From Vibrio splendidus (GTDB lineage Bacteria; Pseudomonadota; Gammaproteobacteria; Enterobacterales; Vibrionaceae), in contig NZ_AP025508.1 of NCBI RefSeq assembly GCF_024347615.1, forward strand, positions 3,224,001-3,288,000: a stretch of DNA of 64,000 nt, written 5' to 3'. The notes under the pieces were generated by a model. The model had not been told where the DNA came from. It made no database searches and saw nothing but the letters and a program-made list of their open reading frames with translations. The translations under genes were made by a program, and so were the position numbers. Below are positions 9,348 to 17,714 of the stretch, one piece after another. Positions within the stretch are counted from its first letter, which is position 1. The number at the start of each line of letters is the position of its first letter.

Positions 9348-9400
9348 TTGCTAACTAAAATTAAGTTGCTGACTCAAATTAAGGTGCTCAGTCAAATAAG
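9348..9400. repeat. Three imperfect 18-bp tandem repeats before the chitobiose phosphorylase gene
   Basis: Units at 9348-9365, 9366-9383 and 9384-9400 share the pattern TTGCTnACTnAAATTAAG; the third is one base shorter. They fill most of the 146-base gap between GH20 and the phosphorylase gene. The repeats may be operator half-sites or simply slippage products. Confidence 0.6.
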
Positions 9401-9461
9401 ACTCAGCATCACTATTTAAAAATTAGCTGCATAGATGCAGTTTGTTAAAAAGGAAATGACA

Positions 9462-11867
9462 ATGAAATACGGCTATTTCGATAACGACAATCGCGAATAC
9501 GTCATCACTCGCCCTGATGTACCAGCTCCTTGGACCAACTACCTAGGTACTGAAAAGTTTTGTACCGTAATTTCGCACAATGCGGGCGGTTACTCGTTCT
9601 ACAATTCTCCGGAATACAACCGTGTTACTAAATTCCGTCCAAACGGCACCTTCGACCGTCCAGGACACTATGTTTACCTGCGTGATGATGAGACAGGTGA
9701 TTACTGGTCTATCTCTTGGCAGCCTGTGGCAAAAAGCCTAGATGAAGCGAACTACGAAGTACGCCATGGCCTGTCATACTCTAAGTTCAAGTGTGAATAC
9801 AGTGGTATTACCGCAACTAAAACGCTATTCGTTCCTAAGGGAGAAGATGCTGAAGTTTGGGATGTCGTACTGAAGAACAACACTGACAAACCAAGAACCA
9901 TCAGCACATTCTCGTTCGTTGAGTTCTCTTTCAGCCACATTCAATCAGACAACCAGAACCATCAGATGTCCTTGTACTCTGCGGGCACGTCTTACCAAGA
10001 AGGTGTTCTGGAATACGACTTGTACTACAACACCAACGACTTTGAAGGCTTCTACTACCTAGCGTCAACCTTCTCACCAGACAGCTATGATGGCCAACGT
10101 GACAACTTCCTTGGCATGTACCGTGATGAAGCAAACCCAATTGCGGTTGAAAATGGCAAGTGTTCTAACAGCGCTCAAACCTGTTACAACCATTGTGGTT
10201 CTCTGCACAAGCAATTTACGATTCAACCGGGTGAAGAAGTTCGCTTTGCGTATGTATTAGGTATCGGTAAAGGCAACGGTGAACGCCTACGCGAGAAGTA
10301 CCAAGATACAGCAAACGTAGATGCCGCTTTCCAAGGCATCAAAGATCACTGGGACGAGCGTTGCAACAAATTCCAAGTTAAGTCGCCAAACGAAGGCTTA
10401 GACACCATGATCAACACGTGGACGCTATACCAAGCGGAAACCTGTGTGGTTTGGTCGCGCTTTGCATCCTTCATTGAAGTCGGTGGCCGTACTGGCCTTG
10501 GTTACCGTGATACGGCGCAAGACGCGATCTCAGTACCTCATGCCAACCCACAAATGACCAAGAAACGTATTATCGATCTGCTTCGTGGCCAAGTCAAAGC
10601 GGGCTACGGTCTACACTTGTTCGATCCTGACTGGTTCGATCCAGAGAAAGCAGACGTTGAGCCTTCAAAATCGCCAACGGTTGTTCCAACACCGTCAGAC
10701 GACGACAAGATCCACGGCATTGACGATACCTGTTCTGATGATCACTTATGGATCGTGCCAACCATCATCAAGTACGTGATGGAAACCGGTGAACACGATT
10801 TCTTTGACGAAGTGATTCCATACGCAGATGGGGGTGAAGCAACGGTTTACGAGCACATGAAAGCGGCGCTGAATTTCTCTGCAGAATACGTAGGGCAAAC
10901 CGGTATCTGTAAAGGTCTTCGCGCAGACTGGAATGACTGTTTGAACCTAGGTGGTGGTGAATCTTCAATGGTTTCATTCCTACACTTCTGGGCGCTACAA
11001 GAATTCTTAGACCTAGCTAAGTTCCGTAATAACGATGCTGACGTTACTAAATACACTGAAATGGCAGCGAACGTTCGCGAAGCGTGTGAAACGCACCTTT
11101 GGGATGACGAGGGTGGCTGGTACATCCGTGGTCTGACTAAAAATGGCGACAAGATCGGTACCGCTCAACAAGCTGAAGGTCGTGTGCACCTTGAGTCAAA
11201 CACGCTAGCGGTTCTATCTGGCGCGGTATCTCAAGAGCGTGGCGAGAAAGCGATGGACGCTGTCGATGAGAACCTTTTCTCAGAATATGGCCTGCACCTA
11301 AACTCTCCTTCATTCGCAACACCAAACGACGATATCGGTTTCGTAACTCGCGTTTACCAAGGCGTTAAAGAGAATGGTGCAATCTTCTCTCACCCGAATC
11401 CATGGGCTTGGGTAGCAGAAGCGAAGCTAGGTCGTGGTGACCGTGCTATGAAGTTCTACGACGCACTTAACCCGTACAACCAAAACGACATGATTGAAAC
11501 GCGTTACGCAGAACCATACTCGTACGTGCAGTTCATCATGGGTAAAGATCACCAAGACCATGGTCGTGCAAACCACCCTTGGTTAACAGGTACCTCTGGT
11601 TGGGCTTACTTCGCGGTAACCAACTTCATTCTTGGTGTTCGTACAGGCTTTGAAGGCTTAACAGTTGATCCATGTATCCCGACTGATTGGCCAGAGTTCG
11701 AGGTTACTCGTCAATGGCGTGGCGCGACTTACAACATCACCGTGCAGAACCCGAATGCGGTAAGCAAAGGTGTTGCCTCTATCACTATCAACGGTGAACA
11801 GGTTGAAGGCGCAATCCCGGTACAAGCGGAAGGCAGCGTGAACGAAGTTATCGTTGTTCTAGGCTAG
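9462..11867 (+). CDS. chbP: N,N'-diacetylchitobiose phosphorylase (GH94)
   Basis: This 801-residue enzyme converts (GlcNAc)2 and phosphate into GlcNAc-1-phosphate and GlcNAc, saving ATP. It is closely similar to the structurally characterised V. proteolyticus enzyme in the N-terminal region (MKYGYFDNDNREY) and throughout. Its general acid falls at Asp492 in ADWNDCLNLGGGE, the same number as in that enzyme. This numbering holds only with the ATG at 9462, which has AGGA seven bases upstream; an upstream in-frame ATG at 9435 lacks a good site and is rejected. A beta-sandwich N-terminal domain is followed by a helical barrel and a small C-terminal beta domain. The adjacent mutase would handle the GlcNAc-1-phosphate. 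Confidence 0.96.
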   Translation: MKYGYFDNDNREYVITRPDVPAPWTNYLGTEKFCTVISHNAGGYSFYNSPEYNRVTKFRPNGTFDRPGHYVYLRDDETGDYWSISWQPVAKSLDEANYEVRHGLSYSKFKCEYSGITATKTLFVPKGEDAEVWDVVLKNNTDKPRTISTFSFVEFSFSHIQSDNQNHQMSLYSAGTSYQEGVLEYDLYYNTNDFEGFYYLASTFSPDSYDGQRDNFLGMYRDEANPIAVENGKCSNSAQTCYNHCGSLHKQFTIQPGEEVRFAYVLGIGKGNGERLREKYQDTANVDAAFQGIKDHWDERCNKFQVKSPNEGLDTMINTWTLYQAETCVVWSRFASFIEVGGRTGLGYRDTAQDAISVPHANPQMTKKRIIDLLRGQVKAGYGLHLFDPDWFDPEKADVEPSKSPTVVPTPSDDDKIHGIDDTCSDDHLWIVPTIIKYVMETGEHDFFDEVIPYADGGEATVYEHMKAALNFSAEYVGQTGICKGLRADWNDCLNLGGGESSMVSFLHFWALQEFLDLAKFRNNDADVTKYTEMAANVREACETHLWDDEGGWYIRGLTKNGDKIGTAQQAEGRVHLESNTLAVLSGAVSQERGEKAMDAVDENLFSEYGLHLNSPSFATPNDDIGFVTRVYQGVKENGAIFSHPNPWAWVAEAKLGRGDRAMKFYDALNPYNQNDMIETRYAEPYSYVQFIMGKDHQDHGRANHPWLTGTSGWAYFAVTNFILGVRTGFEGLTVDPCIPTDWPEFEVTRQWRGATYNITVQNPNAVSKGVASITINGEQVEGAIPVQAEGSVNEVIVVLG

Positions 11868-11890
11868 TCACTCAATTTGACGAACAGCTC

Positions 11891-11918
11891 CTGTCTCAAG
11901 CCTTCCGGTTTGAGACAG
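11891..11918 (+). other. Twelve-base-pair hairpin between chbP and the mutase gene
   Basis: The stem 11891-11902 with 11907-11918 (core CTGTCTCAA/TTGAGACAG, one G-U pair) has a TTCC tetraloop. It lies 23 bases after the chbP stop and about 20 bases before the mutase ATG. No T-run follows, so it is probably an mRNA stability or processing element rather than a full terminator. Confidence 0.6.
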
Positions 11919-11939
11919 TGAGACTAAAAGGATTTTCTA

Positions 11940-13352
11940 ATGATTAAATTTGGTACAGGTGGCTGGCGCGCGTTTATTGGTGAAGAGTTCACTAGAGAAA
12001 ACGTACGCTTAGTAGCGCAAGCACTAGCAAACATCATCAACAATGAAGGAGCGGCAAAGAACGGATTTGTGATCGGCTATGACCGCCGCTTCCTTTCAGA
12101 TAAAGCCGCGTGTTGGTTTGCTGAAGTGTTGGCCGCTAACAATATCAAAGTAAGCTTTATCGACAAATTCGTTCCTACTCCTATCGTGATGTTCCAAGCG
12201 AAAGAGATGGGATGTATTTACTCTGCGTGTATTACCGCTTCTCACAACCCAGCGGACTATAACGGCATCAAGATCTTCATTGAAGGTGGCCGTGATGCTG
12301 ATGAGATCATCACAGAAAAGATCGAACAACAGATTTCGACCCTAACCAGTGAAGATGTCGTCAGAGTCGATTTTGAACAAGCATTAAACGACAAAGAAAT
12401 TGAGATCATCAATCCGATGAACGCCTTTGTTGACTCAATCATCAATGCTATTGATATCGAATCGATTAAGAAAGCCAACCTAAAAGTCCTGATTGACCCG
12501 ATGTTTGGTGTGGCGAAAAACGCACTTCAAACCGTTCTAATCAGTGCCCGCTGTGATGTCGACGTAATCAACGATGGTAAGAACCCAGATTTCGGGGGCC
12601 TAATGCCATCTCCTAATGCAGCTACGCTCTACCGATTGAAGCATTTGGTAGCAGCAGAAGGCTATGACATTGGTATTGGTACCGATGGCGATGCCGACCG
12701 TTTAGGCATCATCGATGAGAAAGGTCACTTCATTCACCCTAACGAAGTGTTACTGCTTCTTTACTACTACTTATTGGAATACAAAGGCTGGAAAGGCTCT
12801 GTAGTGCGTAACATCGCCACCACACATCTGCTCGACAAAGTAGCGGCAGATCATGGTGAGAAGAGCTTTGAGGTTCCTGTAGGCTTTAAGCATATCAGCT
12901 CTCAAATGGAAGCCGATGATTCACTGATTGGCGGTGAAAGCTCTGGCGGTTTAACTATTCGAGGTCACATCAAAGGTAAGGATGGCGTGTTCGCATCGAG
13001 CTTACTGGTTGAGATGATCAGTGTGACAGGTAAGAAACTCTCTGAGCTGCTTGATGAAATCTACTCTAAGTATGGCTATGCGTATACGGCAGAAGGCGAT
13101 TGCAAGTTTAAACCTTCAGAGAAGGAAGCGCTCTACACCAAGATCTACGTCGAAAAACAACTGCCTGAATTTGAATACGAAATTGAAAAAGTCAGCTATG
13201 AAGATGGTGCCAAGGTGTACTTCAAGAATGGCGGCTGGGTGATTGCTCGTTTCTCAGGAACTGAGCCATTGCTACGAATCTTCGCTGAAATGGAAGATAA
13301 AGACACTGCAGAACATGTTCTTCAAAAAGTGAAAGACTTCCTCTCTCTATAG
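11940..13352 (+). CDS. Alpha-D-phosphohexomutase family, likely GlcNAc-1-P to GlcNAc-6-P mutase
   Basis: This 470-residue protein shows all four domains of the PGM/PMM superfamily: phosphoserine loop TASHNPADYNG with Ser101, metal loop DGDADR at 249-254, sugar-specificity loop GGESSGG around residue 325, and the C-terminal phosphate-binding loop RFSGTEPLLRI. It is annotated in relatives as phosphoglucomutase/phosphomannomutase. Directly after chbP, the economical role is to isomerise GlcNAc-1-P so it can enter amino sugar catabolism; that substrate is inference. The ATG follows AAAGGA. It is the last gene of the operon, and a terminator follows. Confidence 0.82.
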   Translation: MIKFGTGGWRAFIGEEFTRENVRLVAQALANIINNEGAAKNGFVIGYDRRFLSDKAACWFAEVLAANNIKVSFIDKFVPTPIVMFQAKEMGCIYSACITASHNPADYNGIKIFIEGGRDADEIITEKIEQQISTLTSEDVVRVDFEQALNDKEIEIINPMNAFVDSIINAIDIESIKKANLKVLIDPMFGVAKNALQTVLISARCDVDVINDGKNPDFGGLMPSPNAATLYRLKHLVAAEGYDIGIGTDGDADRLGIIDEKGHFIHPNEVLLLLYYYLLEYKGWKGSVVRNIATTHLLDKVAADHGEKSFEVPVGFKHISSQMEADDSLIGGESSGGLTIRGHIKGKDGVFASSLLVEMISVTGKKLSELLDEIYSKYGYAYTAEGDCKFKPSEKEALYTKIYVEKQLPEFEYEIEKVSYEDGAKVYFKNGGWVIARFSGTEPLLRIFAEMEDKDTAEHVLQKVKDFLSL

Positions 13353-13428
13353 GCTTATAGAGCGCAGCAGTCTTGTATGGGACTTAACAAATCACTGCCT
13401 TGTTAACCCCTATAGATGAAGAACTTTT

Positions 13429-13463
13429 GCCCAGTACTTTCGATTAAAGTGCTGGGCTTTTTT
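13429..13463 (+). terminator. Rho-independent terminator of chitin operon
   Basis: GCCCAGTACTTT at 13429-13440 pairs with AAAGTGCTGGGC at 13446-13457 (one G-T pair), followed by six T residues. It marks the end of the plus-strand chitin operon. Confidence 0.9.
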
Positions 13464-13504
13464 ATGGTTCATCACGAATTAGCGGTACTATGAGTTGTAC
13501 CTAA

Positions 13505-14533
13505 TTAGAAAGCCAATACGCCTTTGGTATCCACTTTTACGTTGACCGGCATACCAACTTCAAGCGCTTCTGACGAGGTTGCCAATAGCTTTTGACCATG
13601 TGCTTCAATAACATAACGACAGTGGTCGCCCATAAATTGCTGTTCTAGCACTGAAATAGCACTGTCTTGTTCGTAACTAGCTTGGATATGCTGTGGTCTT
13701 AAAAGAAGCTCACACGCACTGCCAAATTCAATCTCCGTTTGTGGTTTAGCTTCAACCACACCTAAGCTGGTTTCAAACTCCAGCTCTGAAATACGCTGTG
13801 CATTGAGGTAACTGCCGCCGCCCAAAAAGTCTGCAACAAACTTACTCGAAGGGTGGAAATAAAGCTCCGATGCCGAACCATACTGTTCAATCACACCATG
13901 GTTCATTACTGCCATCTTGTCTGCAAACGCGAACGCCTCTTCACGACTGTGAGTCACAAAAATAGCCGTCACACCCTGCTTCTTAAATATTTTACGAATC
14001 TGAGAGATCAACTCATGGCGAACCTGAGTATCGATATTTGAGAAAGGTTCATCCAATAACAATAAATCTGGCTTGTATGCTAAAGAACGAGCAATCGCTA
14101 CGCGCTGCTGTTGACCACCAGAAAGTTGATGTGGGTATCGGTCACCGAATTCATCTAAATGAACCAGCTCCAACATCTCTTGGACTTTCTCTTTCTTTTG
14201 CTGATCAGAGAGATCTTTAAGGCCAAAACCAACATTCTGGTTTACCGTCAGGTGCGGAAACAGGGCGTAATCTTGGAAAATCATACCGATGTTTCGTTGC
14301 TCTGGTGGCAACCAATTATCACCATCATCAATGGTTTGACAGTTCAAGCTCATGATTCCGCTACTTAATGGAAGCAGCCCTGCAACCGCCTTAAGCAAAG
14401 TTGTTTTTCCGCAGCCACTGGCACCAAGAAGACAAACAATTTCACCATGCTCAACTTCTAACGAGAGCGATTCCAAGATGGTTTGCGACTCATATTTGCA
14501 AGTCAGATCTTTAATTGATAATGCACAACTCAT
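13505..14533 (-). CDS. fbpC: Ferric iron ABC transporter ATP-binding protein
   Basis: This 342-residue ATPase has Walker A GASGCGKTT at residues 37-45, signature LSGGQQQRVAIARSL near 135-149 and Walker B LLLLDEPFSNID, followed by a C-terminal TOBE-like beta domain (residues about 260-342). It belongs to the FbpC/FutC branch of the CUT/polyamine ATPases. The start codon overlaps the fbpB stop by one base (TAATG), giving tight translational coupling. With fbpA and fbpB it forms a siderophore-independent Fe3+ importer. The specific ion is inferred from the binding protein. Confidence 0.88.
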   Translation of the reverse strand: MSCALSIKDLTCKYESQTILESLSLEVEHGEIVCLLGASGCGKTTLLKAVAGLLPLSSGIMSLNCQTIDDGDNWLPPEQRNIGMIFQDYALFPHLTVNQNVGFGLKDLSDQQKKEKVQEMLELVHLDEFGDRYPHQLSGGQQQRVAIARSLAYKPDLLLLDEPFSNIDTQVRHELISQIRKIFKKQGVTAIFVTHSREEAFAFADKMAVMNHGVIEQYGSASELYFHPSSKFVADFLGGGSYLNAQRISELEFETSLGVVEAKPQTEIEFGSACELLLRPQHIQASYEQDSAISVLEQQFMGDHCRYVIEAHGQKLLATSSEALEVGMPVNVKVDTKGVLAF

Positions 14534-16158
14534 TAGTGTTTCTGCTCCAAAGAACGGTTAACGATGATCAGAGGAATTAAACCCACCAACACCAATAATA
14601 CAGCAGGCATTGCCGCCAACTCTAGGTGCTCATCTGAGGCATAGTTATATACATAGGTCGCCAATGTTTCGAAGTTGAAAGGACGTAACAGCAATGCCGC
14701 ATTTAGCTCTTTCATTGATTCGATAAACACCAGTAAACCTGCGATCAACGCGCCGCGTTTAATCAAAGGCAAATGGACACGACGTAACATCTGGTTGGTA
14801 TTACAACCCATAGTTTTAGAAGCCATATCCAATGAAGGAGATACTTTACTCAAGCTACTTTCGATACTGCCGATCGCCACTGCAGAAAAACGCACGACCA
14901 TTGCAAAGATAAGCGCAAACATGGAACCAGAGAAGATCAAACCAGGTCGTCCCCACTCCATCACTTTAGCGATGTCATTGACCAAGTGATCCATAAACAA
15001 CACAGGTACCATCACGCCAATCGCTAACACCGTGCCAGGAACGGCATAGCCCATCGAAGCAATACGCATGTAAGCCTGATTTTTCTTACTTGGGCTAACA
15101 CGCTGATTAAAGTTCACAATCATCGCAATGATAACGCCAATAATCGCCGCGACTACTGACACATAAAGGCTGTTAACCGCATACTCTCTGAATTCAGGCG
15201 TCCAGCTTTGCGCAAAGTATTTGTAGGCATAGATCATCAACTGACCGAGAGGAAACAAGAATGCAACGCACACTAATCCCCAACACCAGAACAGTGCCAA
15301 CCATTTTTTCCAACCGGACAAGTCGTAGCGAAAGTCTTCACGACTGCTGAATTGATTCTGGAACAGTTTCTGTTTACGACGGCTATAGCGCTCTGAACTC
15401 AACAGTAGGATCACGATAACCAGCATAATTGCCGATATTTTCGCTGCAGCCGTTAAACTTGAGTAACCTAACCAGGTATCGTAAACCGCTGTCGTTAAAG
15501 TGTTGACTGCAAAGTAACTCACGGTACCAAAGTCACCGATGGTTTCCATTGCGACAAGCGATAGACCTACCGCCATAGAAGGACGAACAAGCGGTAAAGA
15601 GATACGACGAAAGCTTTCCCAAGGTGAGCATTTTAGCAACCGAGCGGATTGCAATAAGGAGACGTTTTGCTCCATAAATGCCGCGCGGCACAACAAGTAA
15701 ACATACGGGTAAAGAACGAGGGACAGAACAATAATGGCACCCGATAACGTTCTAATGTCCGGGAACCAATACTCACCGGGGCCCCACCCAGTCAGATCTC
15801 GCAGTAGCACTTGAACAGGGCCTGCAAAGTCGAACCAATCGGTAAAGATATACCCGACAATATAGCCTGGCATAGCTAATGGCAGTACCAGTGCCCACTG
15901 TAAAACACGCTCACCCGGCACACGGCACATTGCCATAATCCAAGCAGACGGAATACCAAAAACTAAAGACAGGAACATGGTTCCTATGACTAAAACCACC
16001 GTATTGTAAGCATAGGTGGGCATCACTGTGGACATCAGATGAGAAAATAGCTCATCTGTTTCTCCAACAGCCGTCGTAAAAATCGCTAAGATCGGTAAAA
16101 CCAGCAATACTGCAATAATGCCGCTACTGGTGTTCCATAAATAATTCTTTTCTTTCAT
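14533..16158 (-). CDS. fbpB: Ferric iron ABC transporter permease (fused two-domain)
   Basis: This 541-residue inner membrane protein contains two homologous permease halves of about six helices each. An EAA-type loop is seen in both, for example residues around 180-200 (SARLLKCSPWESFRRI) and around 460-480 (ASKTMGCNTNQMLRRV). The duplication in one chain is typical of FbpB/SfuB proteins. The start ATG at 16158 follows TTAGGCG. A hairpin with a T-rich tail lies between this gene and the upstream fbpA. Confidence 0.88.
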   Translation of the reverse strand: MKEKNYLWNTSSGIIAVLLVLPILAIFTTAVGETDELFSHLMSTVMPTYAYNTVVLVIGTMFLSLVFGIPSAWIMAMCRVPGERVLQWALVLPLAMPGYIVGYIFTDWFDFAGPVQVLLRDLTGWGPGEYWFPDIRTLSGAIIVLSLVLYPYVYLLCRAAFMEQNVSLLQSARLLKCSPWESFRRISLPLVRPSMAVGLSLVAMETIGDFGTVSYFAVNTLTTAVYDTWLGYSSLTAAAKISAIMLVIVILLLSSERYSRRKQKLFQNQFSSREDFRYDLSGWKKWLALFWCWGLVCVAFLFPLGQLMIYAYKYFAQSWTPEFREYAVNSLYVSVVAAIIGVIIAMIVNFNQRVSPSKKNQAYMRIASMGYAVPGTVLAIGVMVPVLFMDHLVNDIAKVMEWGRPGLIFSGSMFALIFAMVVRFSAVAIGSIESSLSKVSPSLDMASKTMGCNTNQMLRRVHLPLIKRGALIAGLLVFIESMKELNAALLLRPFNFETLATYVYNYASDEHLELAAMPAVLLVLVGLIPLIIVNRSLEQKH

Positions 16159-16332
16159 CGCCTAACTACAACGAGGCTTAATGAAACACAAGTGCATTTG
16201 CAAATACATCTCATATCCTTTTAATGGTGGGGTTATTTATACCCATATACTGTAACGACTTCAAGGTGAGATGCTAATAACTCAAGGGATCAACGACGAG
16301 CTTTGTATCAAAAAGTGATTTTCCAAAAACAA

Positions 16333-16370
16333 ACAACCCCAAGTGACCGAAAATGGCGACTTGAGGTTGT
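16333..16370 (-). terminator. Leaky terminator between fbpA and fbpB
   Basis: Read on the minus strand, ACAACCTCAAGT (from 16370) pairs with ACTTGGGGTTGT (to 16333), a 12-bp stem with one G-U pair, followed by TTGTTTTTGG. It lies in the 245-base gap between fbpA and fbpB, so it probably limits read-through into the permease and ATPase genes and gives an excess of binding protein. Confidence 0.7.
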
Positions 16371-16403
16371 CATTTTACTTGGGCCGAAGCCTACAGTAAT
16401 AAA

Positions 16404-17417
16404 TTAAAGATCGAACTTAACTTCATCTAATAACTTGATTGCTGCTGCGTGGTGGTCAGCGATCTGGTCTAGAGAAATTGTATCAGCTTTGAATTCACCC
16501 CATGAAGCAACAAGCTCAGAAGGTTTAACGTCTGCTTTCACTGGGTATTCGTAGTTTACTTCTGCGTACATGCTTTGCGCTGTGTTACCAGATAGGAATT
16601 CCATTAGCTTAACGGCATTCTCTTCATTTGGAGAGTATTTAGCCATTGCCATACCAGAGATATTCACGTGAGTACCTGTTGTCTCTTGGTTAGGGAAGTT
16701 AATGTAAACAGAGTCAGCCCAAGCTTTTTGCTCTTTATCGTTAACCATCTTACCTAGGTAGTAGCTGTTGCCAAGAGCAACATCACATAGACCTTCTTTA
16801 ATCGCTTTAACTTGTGCGCGATCGTTACCTTGAGGCTTACGTGCTAGGTTTGCTTTTACGCCTTCTAGCCACTCTTTCGTTTCAGCTTCACCTTTGTGAG
16901 CGATCATCGAAGATACTAGAGAAACATTGTATGGGTGCTTACCGCTACGAGTACAGATTTTGCCTTTAAATTCAGGCTTAGTTAGATCTTCGTAAGTGAA
17001 CTCTTCGCCTAGACGACCAACACGGTCACGTGAAGAATAAACGCTACGCGTACGAGTTGTTAGAGCAAACCACTCGTTAGCAGTATCTTGGTACTGAGCA
17101 GGGATGTTCTTTTCAAGTACATCACTTTCAACAGACTGAACTAGACCTTGTTTAGTTAGTTCAGATAAACGACTGATATCGACAGTTAATACAACGTCAG
17201 CTGGGCTGTATTCACCCTCTTGCGCTAACTTCTCTGCTAAACCTTTTTTAGCAAACTTAACGTTTACTTTAATGCCAGTCTCTTTAGTGAATTCCTTGAA
17301 CATAGGCTCAACTAGGAAAGGTTGACGGTAAGAGTATACGTTCACTTCTTCCGCAGCCATTGCTGTCGGGGCAATCACACTACACGCTAGAGCTGAAAGT
17401 GTTAGCAGTTTTTTCAT
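16404..17417 (-). CDS. fbpA: Periplasmic ferric iron-binding protein
   Basis: This 337-residue precursor has a signal peptide (basic MKK, hydrophobic core, likely cleavage near residue 21-22 after PTAMA). The mature protein is a class of ferric-binding SBP beginning EEVNVYSYRQPF; the adjacent tyrosines Tyr219-Tyr220 in GNSYYLGKM match the iron-ligand pair of FbpA/FutA proteins. A Fur-like site lies just upstream, supporting iron control. It is separated from fbpB by a leaky terminator. Confidence 0.9.
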   Translation of the reverse strand: MKKLLTLSALACSVIAPTAMAAEEVNVYSYRQPFLVEPMFKEFTKETGIKVNVKFAKKGLAEKLAQEGEYSPADVVLTVDISRLSELTKQGLVQSVESDVLEKNIPAQYQDTANEWFALTTRTRSVYSSRDRVGRLGEEFTYEDLTKPEFKGKICTRSGKHPYNVSLVSSMIAHKGEAETKEWLEGVKANLARKPQGNDRAQVKAIKEGLCDVALGNSYYLGKMVNDKEQKAWADSVYINFPNQETTGTHVNISGMAMAKYSPNEENAVKLMEFLSGNTAQSMYAEVNYEYPVKADVKPSELVASWGEFKADTISLDQIADHHAAAIKLLDEVKFDL

Positions 17418-17434
17418 TGTAAAATCCTTTATAT

Positions 17435-17453
17435 CGAAATGATAATCTATATC
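17435..17453 (-). promoter_or_regulatory. Fur box upstream of fbpA
   Basis: On the minus strand the 19-base site begins GATATAGATTATCATTT, matching about 13 of 19 positions of the GATAATGATAATCATTATC consensus. It ends 18 bases upstream of the fbpA start codon, where a bound repressor would block transcription or initiation in iron-replete cells. Confidence 0.55.
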
Positions 17454-17637
17454 AGTTGCGTTATTATATTCATCAGTAACATAATTACAATGATGTCCGA
17501 CAAAAAATTCGTCTACTCAGCACCATCAAGCTCGCACTTTTGTAACAATGTATTTCAAGAGATATTCATATCATCTCCTATTCAAAATACTCGCTCACTC
17601 TCTCTTGAAAGATCATTGTTGCTTAGACATAAATAAC

Positions 17638-17672
17638 AAGAAACCCCATAACCAATGGTTATGGGGTTTCTT
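17638..17672 (-). terminator. Terminator of glnK-amtB
   Basis: A near-perfect 17-bp inverted repeat (17638-17654 with 17656-17672, arms AAGAAACCCCATAACCA and its complement) lies 43 bases past the amtB stop. The minus-strand arm ends in GGGGTTTCTTGTTATTT, a T-rich tail. Confidence 0.8.
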
Positions 17673-17714
17673 AAACTAGCTTACTCTTTGTCTACATTAA
17701 GCTTTATTCTTTGA

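Noticed and set aside
9435..9461. Longer N terminus for chbP
   Set aside because: The ATG at 9462 has a good ribosome binding site and reproduces the known catalytic Asp492 numbering.
13477..13506. Imperfect hairpin (AATTAGCGGTAC/GTACCTAATT) after fbpC as its terminator
   Set aside because: It needs a one-base bulge, overlaps the stop codon and has no T-run on the minus strand.
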